Assembly (NCBI GenBank): GCA_026545765.1
Contig: JAIFAC010000187.1
Span: 52,501-116,500, forward strand
Source of the DNA: Plantago major
Lineage: Eukaryota; Streptophyta; Magnoliopsida; Lamiales; Plantaginaceae
Reading direction: 5' to 3'
DNA length: 64,000 nucleotides
The notes beneath the pieces were generated by a model. The model did not search any database. It was not told the DNA's origin and saw only the letters and a list, made by a program, of their open reading frames with translations. Shown in pieces: positions 1-10,524 of the stretch. The position numbers were made by a program, and so were the translations under genes. Every line of letters starts with the position of its first letter. Position 1 is the first letter of the stretch.

Positions 1-126
1 TACTAAAATAGAAATTAAACTACTAGGTACTATGTGTGAGTATTTAAAAGTTATTACAGACCGGGTAATTTATCAAGCAGCAATCAAATTCCTCCCCCAA
101 ACCAAGCTAAGAGCGGACAGGAAAAC

Positions 127-1603
127 TGATGAGTCGATTTTACATCATCTCATTTGGTCTTTTTTACCGTTTTATTGCCATTCTCAAGAATAGTTTTTAT
201 GTGTTTTACTTGTATTTTGTTACGTTTTCATGTTTTGTGTATTTTGTAGGTATTTGGCTAAACCGCGCTAATTGAAGGCAAGATGGCGTGTTTTACATGC
301 ATCTACAAGATATGGAGTTCCAATGCCTCGCATGGATGCTATAAGTGGAGCGGGAAGGCCAAAATACCATGAATTGGAGTCAAAAGGAGTCAAAAGGGAA
401 AACAATCCTTCCATAAAGACACAGCGGCCTTGATTTGCTTACTGGGGACACCAGTTGCCTTATCTCGGCGGATTTTTGCCATTTGTCTCCTAATTCGTTT
501 CTAATTTCTTTCTTTCACTATATATAGGTTAGGTCAAAACATTATTGGGAGACAACATTATTATTATTCTTTTCTTCTTTGCTTTCAACCTAGAACCGAT
601 TTTCCAAGGCAATTACCTACCCATTCGTGGAGGTAATTGAACCGTTCTCTCTTGTAATACGACGATTGATTATTGATTGAGAGCATATTCATCATACTTT
701 CCACCAGTTTGATTCAAGTTCTTCAATTCTTACCTAGGGTTTGTGACACGATTAGGTAAAATTATTTTTTATCTCGTTTCTTAGTTTTTGGTATTAATTA
801 TGATTAGTGTATGCCAGTTTATGATTCTGATTATGTTTTGCATTTGATGAGTGCTTAAGCAGCCTAGTTATGGGGTGGTGACGAATTGAATGCATGCTAT
901 TTAGGGTTCGTGTATTCAATATATATATAAGATGCGATTTACTCTGCTATTTTGATTAATTGCGTATGCAATATTCTGTTTGATGTTCATTACGTCAAAA
1001 TCACCAATAGATTAAGCATCTGTCCCTTTTAACCAAAATGTTTTACGTCTTGCTATATCTATTGATTTGTTGCAAACAGTAATATCTACATTAGCTTATT
1101 AATTGTAGCTTATTGGAATTGACGCCTTCACTAATGCAATTTGTTTTCTAGAACTTTATACAGTTAGTTCATTGTCATAGTTCTCTGTACCTTACGTGAC
1201 ATAAGGTGTCTGCCTAGAAAAGCCTATAGCAGTGTAATAATCGGTAGGGCATGTCCCAGTGATAACTAGAGTAAATCGATATCATTATTGTTGCATGTTT
1301 CCTACTAGCTAGCTTGTTTTCTGTCACCACAACATAATTCTCTGATCATATCATTCTCATTTAGATTAATCTGTTTTCTAGTTAGATCGCATAGTTGATA
1401 GATAATAAGAGTCAATCTGTTGCCGAAGCAAGAAATAACCTTTACTGCTTTCCTTACTGTAATTACTATTCGTAAATAAGACTCAGCTTTGTTAAGTCCT
1501 TTGAGATCGGCCTCGGGGTTAACTGCACTACACTACAAGTTTTCATAGTGTTGAGAATTAACTCTTGGCTTAAACAAATTTTGAACTTTGATTTTACACA
1601 TCA
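127..1603 (+). repeat. 5' LTR of element 1
   Basis: Direct repeat of 3942-5456. It contains the LTR-start hairpin (weakened here by two mismatches), a short variable cassette at about 396-480, a TATA box and a long AT-rich downstream part. Most of it aligns closely with the other LTR, but the variable cassette does not. Confidence 0.93.
518..528 (+). promoter_or_regulatory. LTR TATA box, element 1 5' LTR
   Basis: CTATATATAGG lies about 390 bp into the LTR, followed by a stretch conserved with the other LTR (4373-4383). This is the likely Pol II promoter of the element; the start site is not determined. Confidence 0.6.
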
Positions 1604-1609
1604 AGTTTT

Positions 1610-1627
1610 TGGCGCTGCTACTGGGGA
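1610..1627 (+). other. Primer binding site (tRNA-Asp type), element 1
   Basis: TGGCGCTGCTACTGGGGA begins seven bases after the LTR end. It matches the complement of the plant tRNA-Asp 3' end (TGGCGCCGTTGCCGGGGA) with a few mismatches. tRNA-Asp priming is typical of Athila/Tat Ty3 elements. Confidence 0.8.
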
Positions 1628-1778
1628 CTTAACTCCTTTGTTATGATTACGAAATGTAATTTTCAGTTGTATATATTAGTTAGTTTTTGTTTGTCTTTTC
1701 TTTGTTTTTAGTATAGTTTGTCTGGCGGAACTACTTTGGTTTCTTTGTGTGTGTGCAGGGAAGTATGGATCCCCCGAT

Positions 1779-1820
1779 TTGCTATATTGCAGAATGGATG
1801 GTCATATTTCAGCAAACTGT
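1779..1820 (+). pseudogene. Possible CCHC zinc-knuckle remnant
   Basis: One frame reads Tyr-Cys-Arg-Met-Asp-Gly-His-Ile-Ser-Ala-Asn-Cys, which fits the C-x4-H-x4-C part of a retroelement CCHC knuckle. The first Cys of the expected CxxC pair is Leu, and a stop follows four codons later. This may be all that remains of a gag nucleocapsid region. The motif is short, so chance cannot be excluded. Confidence 0.3.
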
Positions 1821-1945
1821 TTGGATAGAGAATAGATCCTTTATTTTTTACAGGAAACTGGAGAGGAACTCGATGGGGCATGTCATAGATTTCAAGATTT
1901 GCAGTAGAAGCATGTGAACCATGGTTTTACACTAGCAACGCTACT

Positions 1946-2287
1946 GTGGGTTTTCTACAAGGGATGGTAGATAAAGCCGCACGAGGAACAATGATAACAC
2001 CAACTCCTCAGAAATTAGAGGAGACAATCAACTATCTGTGTATTGGCCTCAACAAATCTAAAACCATACTCAGTCCAAAACCCGAGTTGCTAGCTCTTTG
2101 GTATGCTGAAGATGATTACGAGATGGCAGAAGATGAGGCAACTACCACCACGGGTACTGTAACTGAAGAAGAGATTCCCGTCTCGGTTGAAGGAGTTTGT
2201 GAGAGTTTGAGCGATCCGTTAGTCATGGAGGAGGAGACGTCCACCGATGTGATCGACAAAGAGACTCAACAACCCGTTGCTGATTAG
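1946..2287 (+). CDS. Small acidic hypothetical ORF inside element 1
   Basis: A 113-residue reading frame between the PBS and the non-coding 3' half of element 1. The N-terminal 40 residues (FLQGM, KAARGTMITPTPQKLEETINYL) loosely recall the gag segment after the 'FYEGL' motif in the minus-strand relatives at 10873-11280. The C-terminal 60 residues are low-complexity and rich in Glu, Asp and Thr. The frame stays open a few codons upstream of the first ATG, so the true start is unclear. It is most likely a decayed gag remnant, but an unrelated short ORF is possible. I do not recognise a function. Confidence 0.3.
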   Translation: MGFLQGMVDKAARGTMITPTPQKLEETINYLCIGLNKSKTILSPKPELLALWYAEDDYEMAEDEATTTTGTVTEEEIPVSVEGVCESLSDPLVMEEETSTDVIDKETQQPVAD

Positions 2288-3941
2288 TTGGAGATGGAGT
2301 AGACACCTGATACCACCCGGACGATGCCATCGGATCCACAGTCCATTCCTCCACCTTCCGATTATCTATACATACTAGGCCCAGCTCGCACACGGGACTG
2401 GCCAGGGAGTTTCGACCCCTTTTGACTTTTTTCATTTTCCCCCTGATTCCCTTAGTTTTATTTTAGCTTTTGATTTATTTTATTTTAGTTTCCAGGGAAT
2501 CATGGAAAACAGGAGAAGAGGAGCTAAGGATGGCTCCCAAATCGCTGAACTAGGCGGAAAAGATGCAAGGGATTCGTTCCCATTCGATAATGGATAGCAT
2601 CAGCCACACGTTTCAGGAAAATACATTTTCAGCTTTCTTTCTTTCTAGCCTATTTCCTGGGGACCATCTCTAGTCTAGGTTCGGGGAGGGAGGTAGCTTT
2701 CATGTACTTATCCATATATGTGTCTGTGTTGTGTCTTTTTATCTTTCTGTGTGTCTTTTTCTCGTTTTGTGATTTTCTCTTGTGTCTATGTCTGACTCCC
2801 AAGTCGAGCGTCTATTGCATGTACTAAACCTGTTTAATGCCTGTGTTTTGATTGATCCTTGACTATTAGCAGTTTGCATGTTATAAGTTTAATAAGTTCA
2901 TTTCTCCTGTAAATAGAAAGTTTGTTCTAGTTCTATAGTCTAAAAGCCTGTGAGCATGCTTAGTAGCCGATGAAAAAAATGAAATATTTATACCGGCAAT
3001 TTTGATCTTGTGTGATTTCTTGCGAAGTGCAAACTCCCTTGTTTGCGCCTCATCATTCTCATGTGTACTCTGTGTAAGTTAAGTATGACGAACAACATGA
3101 TTTTCATTCTTATTTGCTTGTGCCAAACCCGTTCCAAGAATAGGTTTGGGGAAGAAGTTTCTGTGCACCATGTATGTTTAATGACTGTATTTTTGGCTTT
3201 TGTCCTCTCAAAAAAATATTACAATAAGTCTCGGAGTGTATCTATTGCACTTGTGCCACCGTTAGTCGTGTTGGGCATGTTTCAAATACTACCTACACAC
3301 CGACGTGGTCCTAAAAAGCCATATGTCCATGAGGATTGATGGCGTGTATACCAAACCAGCAGCACAAAAGTGCGGACTTTCGTTAAAACAGACACTACCA
3401 AAAAATTGAGACAAAATAAGCATATGGGTCATATATAAGACTGCAAAAAAGGAGCATACAAAAAATAAACAATTGAAAGATGAGAGAACGATTGTCTTTT
3501 TATAAGTCTACTGTTGATTATTTATAGAGTTGTGATAAAGTCCCTTCTAAATTAACTGATTGAGTACAATGCATGAGGTATTTGAGGCAACTTTGTGACG
3601 CAAGTCACCTTTCTTTACTCTTTATATTCTTGAGTGATTACCCCTACTGGACACTTCCAGGAGTGTGAGAGGTTAGTTGCATAGGATCCGCTTGTGAGGG
3701 ACTACCGGGTTAGACTTAAGTTCTATTTACTCGGAAAATGAACTTTTTGGACTTGTGCATGTGATTCTGTGAATGTCAATGTGATGTCAAACCTCTTGCA
3801 TTTTTTAGGCTTATTACTTGCAATCATTGACTCGGTAGCTTGGGAGCTAGATTTTTCTTTTATGTCTTCGTGTTTTTACTTTTCTAGGATTTTTAGAAAG
3901 TCTGTTGCTTGAGGACAAGTAAGGGTTCGGTTTGGGTAGTT
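2288..3941 (+). other. Non-coding 3' interior and polypurine tract of element 1
   Basis: No convincing coding region. Positions 3200-3400 are similar, in inverted orientation, to the 3' interiors of the minus-strand elements near 8950-9120 and 13640-13800, so this is conserved family sequence rather than host DNA. The stretch 3923-3941, directly before the right LTR, corresponds to the purine-rich tract (GGTTTGGG core) that would prime plus-strand synthesis. Confidence 0.6.
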
Positions 3942-5456
3942 TGATGAGTCGATTTTACATCGGCTCATTTGGTCTTTTTTACCGTCTTATTGCCATTCTC
4001 AAGAATAGTTTTTATGTGTTTTACTTGTATTTTCTTACATTTTTCTTGTTTTGGTATTTTGTAGGTATTTGAATAAATCGCGCTAATTGAAGGCAAAATG
4101 GCGTGTTTGACATGCATCTACAAGATATGGAGTTCCAATGCCTCGTATAGATGCTAGAAGTGGAGCGGGAAGGCCAAAATACCAAGAATTGGGGTCAAAA
4201 GGAGTCAAAAGGGAAAACAGTCCTTCAGAAGAAGCAACGCTTGATTCTTGAAGCGTCATGATTGCACTTGAAGTGCAAGTGGCGTCGCCTTGATTTAATG
4301 ACGCATGATTGCCTTTTTTCGGTGAATTTTTGCCGTTTGTCTCCTAATTCGTTTCTAATCCCTTTTTTTCACTATATATAGGTTAGGTCAAAACATTATT
4401 GGGAGACAACATTATTATTATTCTTTTCTTCTTTGCTTTCAACCTAGAACCGATTTTCCAAGGCAATTACCTACCCATTCGTGGAGGTAATTGAACCGTT
4501 TTCTCCTGTAATACGACGATTGATTATTGATCGAGGCATATTTATCATACTTTCCACCAGCTCGATTCAAGTTCTTCAATTCTTACCTAGGCATTATGAC
4601 ACAATTAGGTAAAATTGTTTCTTATCTCGTTTCTTGGTTTTTGGTATTAATTACGTTTAGTGTATGTCGGTTTGTGATTCTGATGATGTTTTGCATACGA
4701 TGAGTGCTTAAGCAGCCTAGTTATGGGGTGGTGACGAATTCAGTGCATGCTAGTTAGGGTTCGTGTATTCAATATATATAAGATGCGATTTACTATGTGC
4801 TATATTGATTAATAGCGTATGCAATATTCTGTTTGATGTTCATTAAGTCAAAATCACCAATAGATTAAGCATTTATTCCTTTTAACCAAAACGTTTTACG
4901 TCTTGCTATATCTATTAATTTGTTGCAAACAGTAATATCTACATTAGCTTATTAATTGTAGCTTAGTGGAATTGACGCCTTCACTAATGCTATTTGTTTT
5001 CCAGAACTTCATACAGTTAGTTCATTGTCATAGTTCTCCGTACCATACGTGACATAAGGTGTCTGCCTAGAAACGATTAGAGCAGTGTAATAATCGGTAG
5101 GGCATGTCCCAGTGATAACTAGAGTAAATCGATATCATTATCGTTTCATGTTTCCTACTAGCTACCTTATTTTCTGTCACCCCACCATAATTCTTTGATC
5201 ATATCATTCTCGTTTAGATTAATTTGTTTTCTAGTTAGATCGCATAGTTAATAGATAATAAGAGTCAATCTATAGCCGAAGCAAAAAGCAACCTTTACTA
5301 CTTTCCTTAGTGTAATTACTATTCGTAAATAAGACCCAGCTTAGTTAAGGCCTTTGAGACCGACCTCGGGGTTAACTTCACTACACTACAAGTTTTCATA
5401 GTGTTGAGAATTAACTTTTGGCTTAAATAAACTTAGAACTTTGATTTGATAAATCA
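3942..5456 (+). repeat. 3' LTR of element 1
   Basis: Direct repeat of 127-1603, ending in TCA just before the AAAAC target duplication. Its first 25 bp can form a 10-bp-stem hairpin (one G-T pair). Its variable cassette (about 4217-4330) is longer than that of the 5' LTR and holds three consecutive small hairpins. Confidence 0.93.
4373..4383 (+). promoter_or_regulatory. LTR TATA box, element 1 3' LTR
   Basis: Same CTATATATAGG as at 518-528, in the matching position of the second LTR. Confidence 0.55.
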
Positions 5457-5497
5457 AAAACTATGAAAGTAAAGAGATAAAAAGAAAAGATACTCCC

Positions 5498-6668
5498 TGA
5501 TGAGTCGATATTTTAACGACTCATTTAGTTTTTTTTATCCGTATTTTGTTATGTCTTCTAGCCTTTTTATTAGTGTTTTAGTTCATTTTCACGTTTTGGT
5601 GTTTTGTGTATTTTTGTACTTTTTAAGTGTTTTTAGGTAAAGGCAAGAAGATGGAGGAGGACCATTGTGCAATTTCAAGCTTGTCCAAAGCTTCTAGAAG
5701 CACACAAGGCCAAGTAGTGGGCCATTACTCCAAAGTGGTGACTTGGAGGTTGAGAAAAGGGAGTGAAAATAGGAAGAAGTGGAAAATTGGAGGTTTGCTC
5801 GGATATGCACCTTAGCGCGGTGAGCCCCCCCCCCGACATGGAGGCTCATCGCGGTCCAGAAGACTGAAGTAGAATGCGAATTGATTCGCAACATACGAGA
5901 CCTTGTGAGCCAGGACCATCAAGGGCTCACATGTGAGCTCTGGCAAGACTGATTCAAGCCACGATTTCTGGCAGTTTTTTCCCATTAATTCGAATTTCTA
6001 CTTCCTTGGTCTTATAAATAGACCACTTGTATCAGTGTATTTTTCATATCTTCATACCTCTTAGTAATATTCTCTTTCAATTCAAGCATTGTAAACAATC
6101 TCTCTTCTAATCGAAGTTTATTTCCTTTCAGACGATCTCGTGTCCTAGACGTATCAATCGTACAATTACTTATTTATTTTGTACGTGACAGGTTGTTACC
6201 TCTGATCACAGAACGCATGTTGTATCGGTGTGAACTTTCTTCTATCGTTATCATTAATTAGGCTATATCCGGATTAATGCATAGCTAGTGACAGGCTTTT
6301 TGTAGTTCATACGTACTTATAGTCCGTATTTGGTTGAATTAGCAATAGTAGGGCGATGATCTGCGACTAGGTAACCTTAATTGGTCCTCTAGTGTAAGCA
6401 CACTCCATGAAAGGATTTATTGTCTTCTTTTGTTTGTAGAATTGCATGATCTAGGTATTACCTTGTCTTGTGATTGTTTAAGATTTTATGCTAGGGTTGA
6501 AGTATCACCATTATCCGACTATCTGTTTACAACGAATGCAAGCGAGTCTATTCTATTTGAACTAGCTTGATAAATTCCTCGAGAGATCAATCTTGTGGTT
6601 AAGAGCATTGTCTACAACAATTGCTTTTTCTACTTCATTAATATATGTAGTAATTTCTGAGCGCATCA
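5498..6668 (+). repeat. 5' LTR of element 2
   Basis: Begins TGATGAGTCG and ends GCGCATCA directly before the PBS. The first 26 bp form a perfect 8-bp hairpin (ATGAGTCG pairing with CGACTCAT). It carries GC-rich inverted repeats around a run of ten or more C at about 5812-5870, and a TATA-like CTTATAAATAG at 6011-6021. A partial relative lies at 34495-35300. Confidence 0.82.
6011..6021 (+). promoter_or_regulatory. LTR TATA box, element 2
   Basis: CTTATAAATAG about 514 bp into the LTR and downstream of the GC palindromes, as in the other families. Likely promoter; inferred. Confidence 0.5.
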
Positions 6669-6674
6669 GAAATT

Positions 6675-6692
6675 TAGCGCCGCTGCCGGGGA
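6675..6692 (+). other. Primer binding site (tRNA-Asp type), element 2
   Basis: TAGCGCCGCTGCCGGGGA six bases after the LTR matches the tRNA-Asp 3'-end complement at nearly every position. Confidence 0.85.
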
Positions 6693-6942
6693 ATTGATTC
6701 CTACGTTCTTTTAGAGTAGGATCAATTGTGGTTCGTTGTGTTTGTTTTTAATTTTTCTTATTTCAAAAAACCAAACAAAAATTCAAAAACAAATCAAAAA
6801 ATCAAAAAGAAAGAAGGTTGCATTGCTTTGTCTGGATTGAAACCCTAGCTTGAGTTATAAAGGCTGGTCTTGCTTTTAAGTTTAGTTGCTTGTTTATTTT
6901 CGGGTTCTCTAAGAGCAAAGAAGGAATCTCACAAAAGATGAT

Positions 6943-7140
6943 ATGGAGAACAAAAGTGTCAATGCAACTCTCGACACCGGGGCTGCCACAACCGCACTAC
7001 CCAATGCCGTTGATGGAGCTAACGAAGGGGCTGTAAACTTTGAGTTGAAGGCTGGGGTACCTCAGTTCGACCCTCGTTGTATGACAGATAAGGCATCTAA
7101 TAATTGTGATAAACACTTCCCTATACAAAAAGAGCCTTGA
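6943..7140 (+). pseudogene. Truncated gag N-terminus of element 2
   Basis: A 65-codon frame about 250 bp downstream of the PBS, where gag should start. It ends with a segment reading NFELKAG, which resembles the 'NFELK' start of the conserved gag core of plant Ty3 elements; the relative at 11256-11693 has NLELKSH at the same place. The frame stops just before the minus-strand insertion at 7145, so only the N-terminus survives. The match is short, so the identification is moderate. Confidence 0.45.
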
Positions 7141-7144
7141 CAGA

Positions 7145-8448
7145 TGATGTGCTCAAATTACTACTTAGAAAACAAGTAGAAAGCAGTTGTTGTAAACAGA
7201 CAATGCTAACCACAGAATCGTTCGCTAAGGAACCAATTAAGCTACACAACAAGTTAAGAGCAAACAGTTACTTGTGTAAACAAATGAATGATTTGAGTTT
7301 TGAATGCTTCCTAAACTAGAAATCAGAAAAAGCAATGTAAAGGTTAAAAACTAATGAGACAGAGAGAACACAACATTTATGATCGAGTAATGCTAATTCA
7401 CTCTAGGGAAATTGCTCATACTTGTCACACGGTCGGTGTACATAAATCGATCAATCCAACCTCAACCAATAGTCATTTGAATGTTTTGAACTAGAGTAAT
7501 CGTGGGACGTCAATCCATGATCCTTAACTGAAAACGATTTAGAAAATCTTGAACTAGCGAATTGGATTGATAGTTTTCACGAAGATTTTGAACTACACGA
7601 ACCTATATGAACGAATCCTAATCTTAGAAGCGAATACGCAAAACCATCACATAACTACCGTGTTCGGAGTGGTTTAGCTACTCATAGTAGAAGCAAAGAT
7701 CAAAGACTTCAAAGTATTGCATATGGTAAACACAGACATGTTGATAATCGCACGCAAGCTCATACAATTCGATAAACAATAACAACACGAATCGAAGACA
7801 TAAACGATAGAGAATTATCAAATATTACCAGGAATTCGATACCAATCCTTCAACAATGATGAAAACCAAGGTCCAATAATGTCTCAATGTCAAAGTATGA
7901 ATATGGAACTTTTTTCTAAGAACTAGGTTAAAAGAAAGTATCTCGGAAGTAGTCCCAATTCTAAGCTAATAAGGAAAATAAAAACTCTGACTCTGCGCGT
8001 CTCACCACGACGGAAGAAATAGCTCGCCGCGGCGATCCTTCTGTTGTCGAATTAATCTTCCTCTCGTAAATTCTCGCCACGGCGAGATTCAATCATCAAA
8101 ACAGGGGTGGCACTCATAGAATCTCGCCGCGGCGAACTCCTCCCGATGGATTTATTAGAGCTCTCGTAAAATCTCGCCGTGGCGAGCAAATTACTTCGCC
8201 GCGGCGAGCTTCTTCATTATTCCCAGTGTTTGCCTCGTAAGATCTCGCCGCGGCGGGCCAATTTCCTCGTCGTGGCAAGCCTGGTTAATCTGCTTTTCTT
8301 CCTTTAGCTCAAAAATCACTAATTCCTACAAAAATAAAGCAAAACACCAAAGCGTAAAAACGAACAAAAAAGACTAAGAAACTAAAGACAAAGACTCATA
8401 AAGACCCCCAAAAAGGACCAAATGAGACTCTAAATTATCGTCTCATCA
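7145..8448 (-). repeat. LTR A of element 3 (3' LTR)
   Basis: Read on the minus strand it runs from TGATGAGACG to GAGCACATCA. It is about 1.3 kb and close to 11817-13118. The segment 8023-8280 holds about seven copies of a 14-bp palindrome close to CTCGCCGCGGCGAG, spaced 20-60 bp. A perfect 7-bp hairpin (ATGAGAC with GTCTCAT) sits at its 5' terminus. Confidence 0.92.
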
Positions 8449-9669
8449 AATTCCCCAAACCGAACCTTTGCTCGTCCTCGAGCAAACAGACAACCTAAAA
8501 ACAAACTAGAGTCTAGACAACGACAAACAAGAAACACACAAACGAGTCAGACTTCCAAGTGACCGAAGTCTACCATTGTAAGCATTAAGTTCACAAGACG
8601 CAAAGGGTTTGCACTCAACTAACCTTGACAGAATAGTGCACAAAAAATCAAGCAAGACAGTTTCTCAGGTAAATAGCATTTAAGTCTAACTCTTCAATCC
8701 CTCACAAGGAATCCTACATAGTTCTCTCTCACTCTGGAAGTGTCCAGTGGGTAATCACTCAAGAAATGGCAAGATAAAGGGAAGGTGACTTACGTCACAA
8801 AGGTGCCTCAAATACCTCATGCAAAATACTCAGTCAGTTAAGTCGGAAGGGACTTTTTCTTCACGTGCAGCAGCTTGTTAGTGCATACAACCAAACTTCC
8901 ATATCACCACATTTTTGCATACAATGAATTACATGCTAATCAATTTGGCCACTATGGACTCTTTTAGTCTCAATTTTTCGGTAGTGTCTGTTTTACCGAA
9001 GTCCGCACTTTTGTGCGTGTCAGTTTGTTGTACGTGCCATCAACCCTCACGGACATATGGCTTTTTAGGACCACGCCGGTATATAGGTAGTATTTGAAAC
9101 ACGCCCAACACGATTACGGTGATGACAAGCTCCACAGATTTACTCCGAGACGAATCAACTAATCAGGGGAAGTAACATAGATTACAAGTATAAGTAAACA
9201 TATCAGCACAGCAGAATTCTTCTCCCCAAACCGGTTCTTTGTAATGCACTGGCTTTGATAAAACAGATCATAAATGGTCGCCGTTCGTCATACTTAACTT
9301 AACAGAATACACATGATCATGGAGATGCGCAAACAAGAGAGTTTGCATTTCCCGAAAGAATCACACAGGCGCCGATCACAACAGGAGCTTTCATAACTTG
9401 GAAGAACGACTCACGAAAGACTCTAGAGGTAAAAAGAAGAAAAGAAAAATGACCAAAACATACAGAAAGTAAAGGACGAAAGACTCTAGAGACTCAGTTA
9501 AAAGATAAAATGCAGACAAGACACTAGAGAGCACATTCACCCTCCCCAAACCTAAACTCAAGCATGTCCTCAAGCGTAGAGTGGAAAAAAAAAAAAAAAA
9601 GAATGGGATCAACAGTGACTTGCCTGCAGGTGTACCTTTACAGTCATGTACAAGACTCTTCAGTGTTGG
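8449..9669 (-). other. Non-coding 3' interior of element 3a
   Basis: Lies between the protease stop and the 3' LTR. No conserved coding signal. It begins at the LTR border with the polypurine tract complement (8449-8467). Parts match the 3' interior of element 1 and of 3b. Relative to 3b it lacks about 175 bp (14041-14215), most simply a deletion in 3a because element 1 keeps related sequence near 2945-3000. Confidence 0.6.
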
Positions 9670-10524
9670 CTAACGGGTACTCTGGAAGTTCTTGGTTCTT
9701 ACGGTTGTTGCAGCTCCTTTTCTCCCCTGCAGATAAGTGTGTATATACAGGGGTCCAGTGTGTGCCCCTATATAGTTCCTGGTGTCAACCTGCAGGGGTG
9801 AGTATGGTGTAGTGGTGGCTTGCAACTCACGTTGCTTGCCATGTACCTCTATAGTCCAGGTACAAGCATGGAGGTTGACAATGATGCGAGTGGTTTTGAT
9901 GAACGGTCGCCCAAGCAGCAACATATCCTTCTCCATCTCCTTACCTTTAACCCGTGTCGACTCCACAACCACGAAATCAGCCATAAAAGTGTCCCCATCC
10001 AGTGTAACCAGAACATCCTTAATCACACCCATGCACCTACTTCTCGTTCCGTTGGCCATCATGACGAAGCATTTCCTGGGTTCCAAACCCTTCAAATCCA
10101 TTTCCTCATAAGTCGCAAAGGTCATCAGATTAACCGATGCTCCTGTATCTACGATGCCAGTTACCTCGGAAGAATTTCCTATCCCAACCACCAAGTCGAA
10201 GCTATTGGCATCACTGATGCTCTTATCTACTGCCAGGATCACCCTAGCAGTGGGACTTACCTCAAGGGCAGCCGGTTTTGCACTCACCACCTCTACTGGA
10301 ATCGCAATACTGGGTGTGGCTACCTCCTTTTCCTGTACGTCGACTCTCACTTCTACCGACTTCTCAAGTTCCGGTGTAGGTACTACCTCCGGTGTCTTAA
10401 CCTGGGCCACCGTATTCTCGAGCTGGCAAGTGCAGGTAGCAACGGCTAGAACTCTGTGGGTTTCTGCGGTCGCCGGGAACCTACCCCTTTCTCTTTGCTG
10501 AAATCGACCAACTAGATCCCCCAA
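9670..10524 (-). CDS. Retroelement aspartic protease ORF, element 3a
   Basis: A 284-codon open frame. The first 110 residues are a Val/Glu/Pro-rich linker. Next comes a pepsin-like retropepsin domain with the active-site motif VDTGASVNLM near residue 126, followed by flap and core segments and LLLGRPFIKTT near residue 199. This is the usual layout of the Athila/Tat protease that matures Gag. No RT follows; the frame ends and non-coding sequence begins. The start is the first Met of the open frame; in the full element this region is probably translated from upstream gag. It is the best preserved protease of the two copies, although the gag upstream is frameshifted. Confidence 0.8.
   Translation of the reverse strand: MGDLVGRFQQRERGRFPATAETHRVLAVATCTCQLENTVAQVKTPEVVPTPELEKSVEVRVDVQEKEVATPSIAIPVEVVSAKPAALEVSPTARVILAVDKSISDANSFDLVVGIGNSSEVTGIVDTGASVNLMTFATYEEMDLKGLEPRKCFVMMANGTRSRCMGVIKDVLVTLDGDTFMADFVVVESTRVKGKEMEKDMLLLGRPFIKTTRIIVNLHACTWTIEVHGKQRELQATTTPYSPLQVDTRNYIGAHTGPLYIHTYLQGRKGAATTVRTKNFQSTR

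Larger units (their letters stand above)
127..5456 (+). mobile_element. Complete non-autonomous LTR retrotransposon (element 1)
   Basis: Two direct long terminal repeats (127-1603 and 3942-5456) both begin TGATGAGTCG and end in CA. They are flanked by the same 5 bp, AAAAC, at 122-126 and 5457-5461, which is a target-site duplication. A primer binding site matching plant tRNA-Asp follows the left LTR and a purine-rich tract precedes the right LTR. The 2.3 kb interior has no reverse transcriptase, integrase or protease, so the element must have been moved by enzymes of a related Athila/Tat-type Ty3 element. Part of its 3' interior (about 3200-3400) is similar to the minus-strand elements at 8900-9150 and 13600-13820, so they are related. 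Structure and target duplication are seen directly; the lineage is inferred from the PBS. Confidence 0.93.
5498..7144 (+). mobile_element. 5' part of a second Athila/Tat-like LTR element (element 2)
   Basis: An LTR (5498-6668), a tRNA-Asp-type PBS and the beginning of gag are present in order. The element then stops where the minus-strand array begins at 7145. No matching 3' half is recognised after 16824, so the rest is deleted or too diverged to see. Confidence 0.8.

Noticed and set aside
3043-3339. 98-codon plus-strand frame in element 1
   Set aside because: It falls in the non-coding 3' interior; the homologous parts of the related elements do not keep this frame.
8023-8280. Regularly spaced palindromes considered as a CRISPR array or minisatellite
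   Set aside because: Eukaryotic LTR context, irregular spacing and imperfect units; they are part of an LTR present in three copies.
9820-10449. Long plus-strand frames (9820-10449, also 10154-10501 and 14648-15322)
   Set aside because: They lie exactly opposite the protease domains and have no known motif; the minus-strand frame carries the conserved residues.
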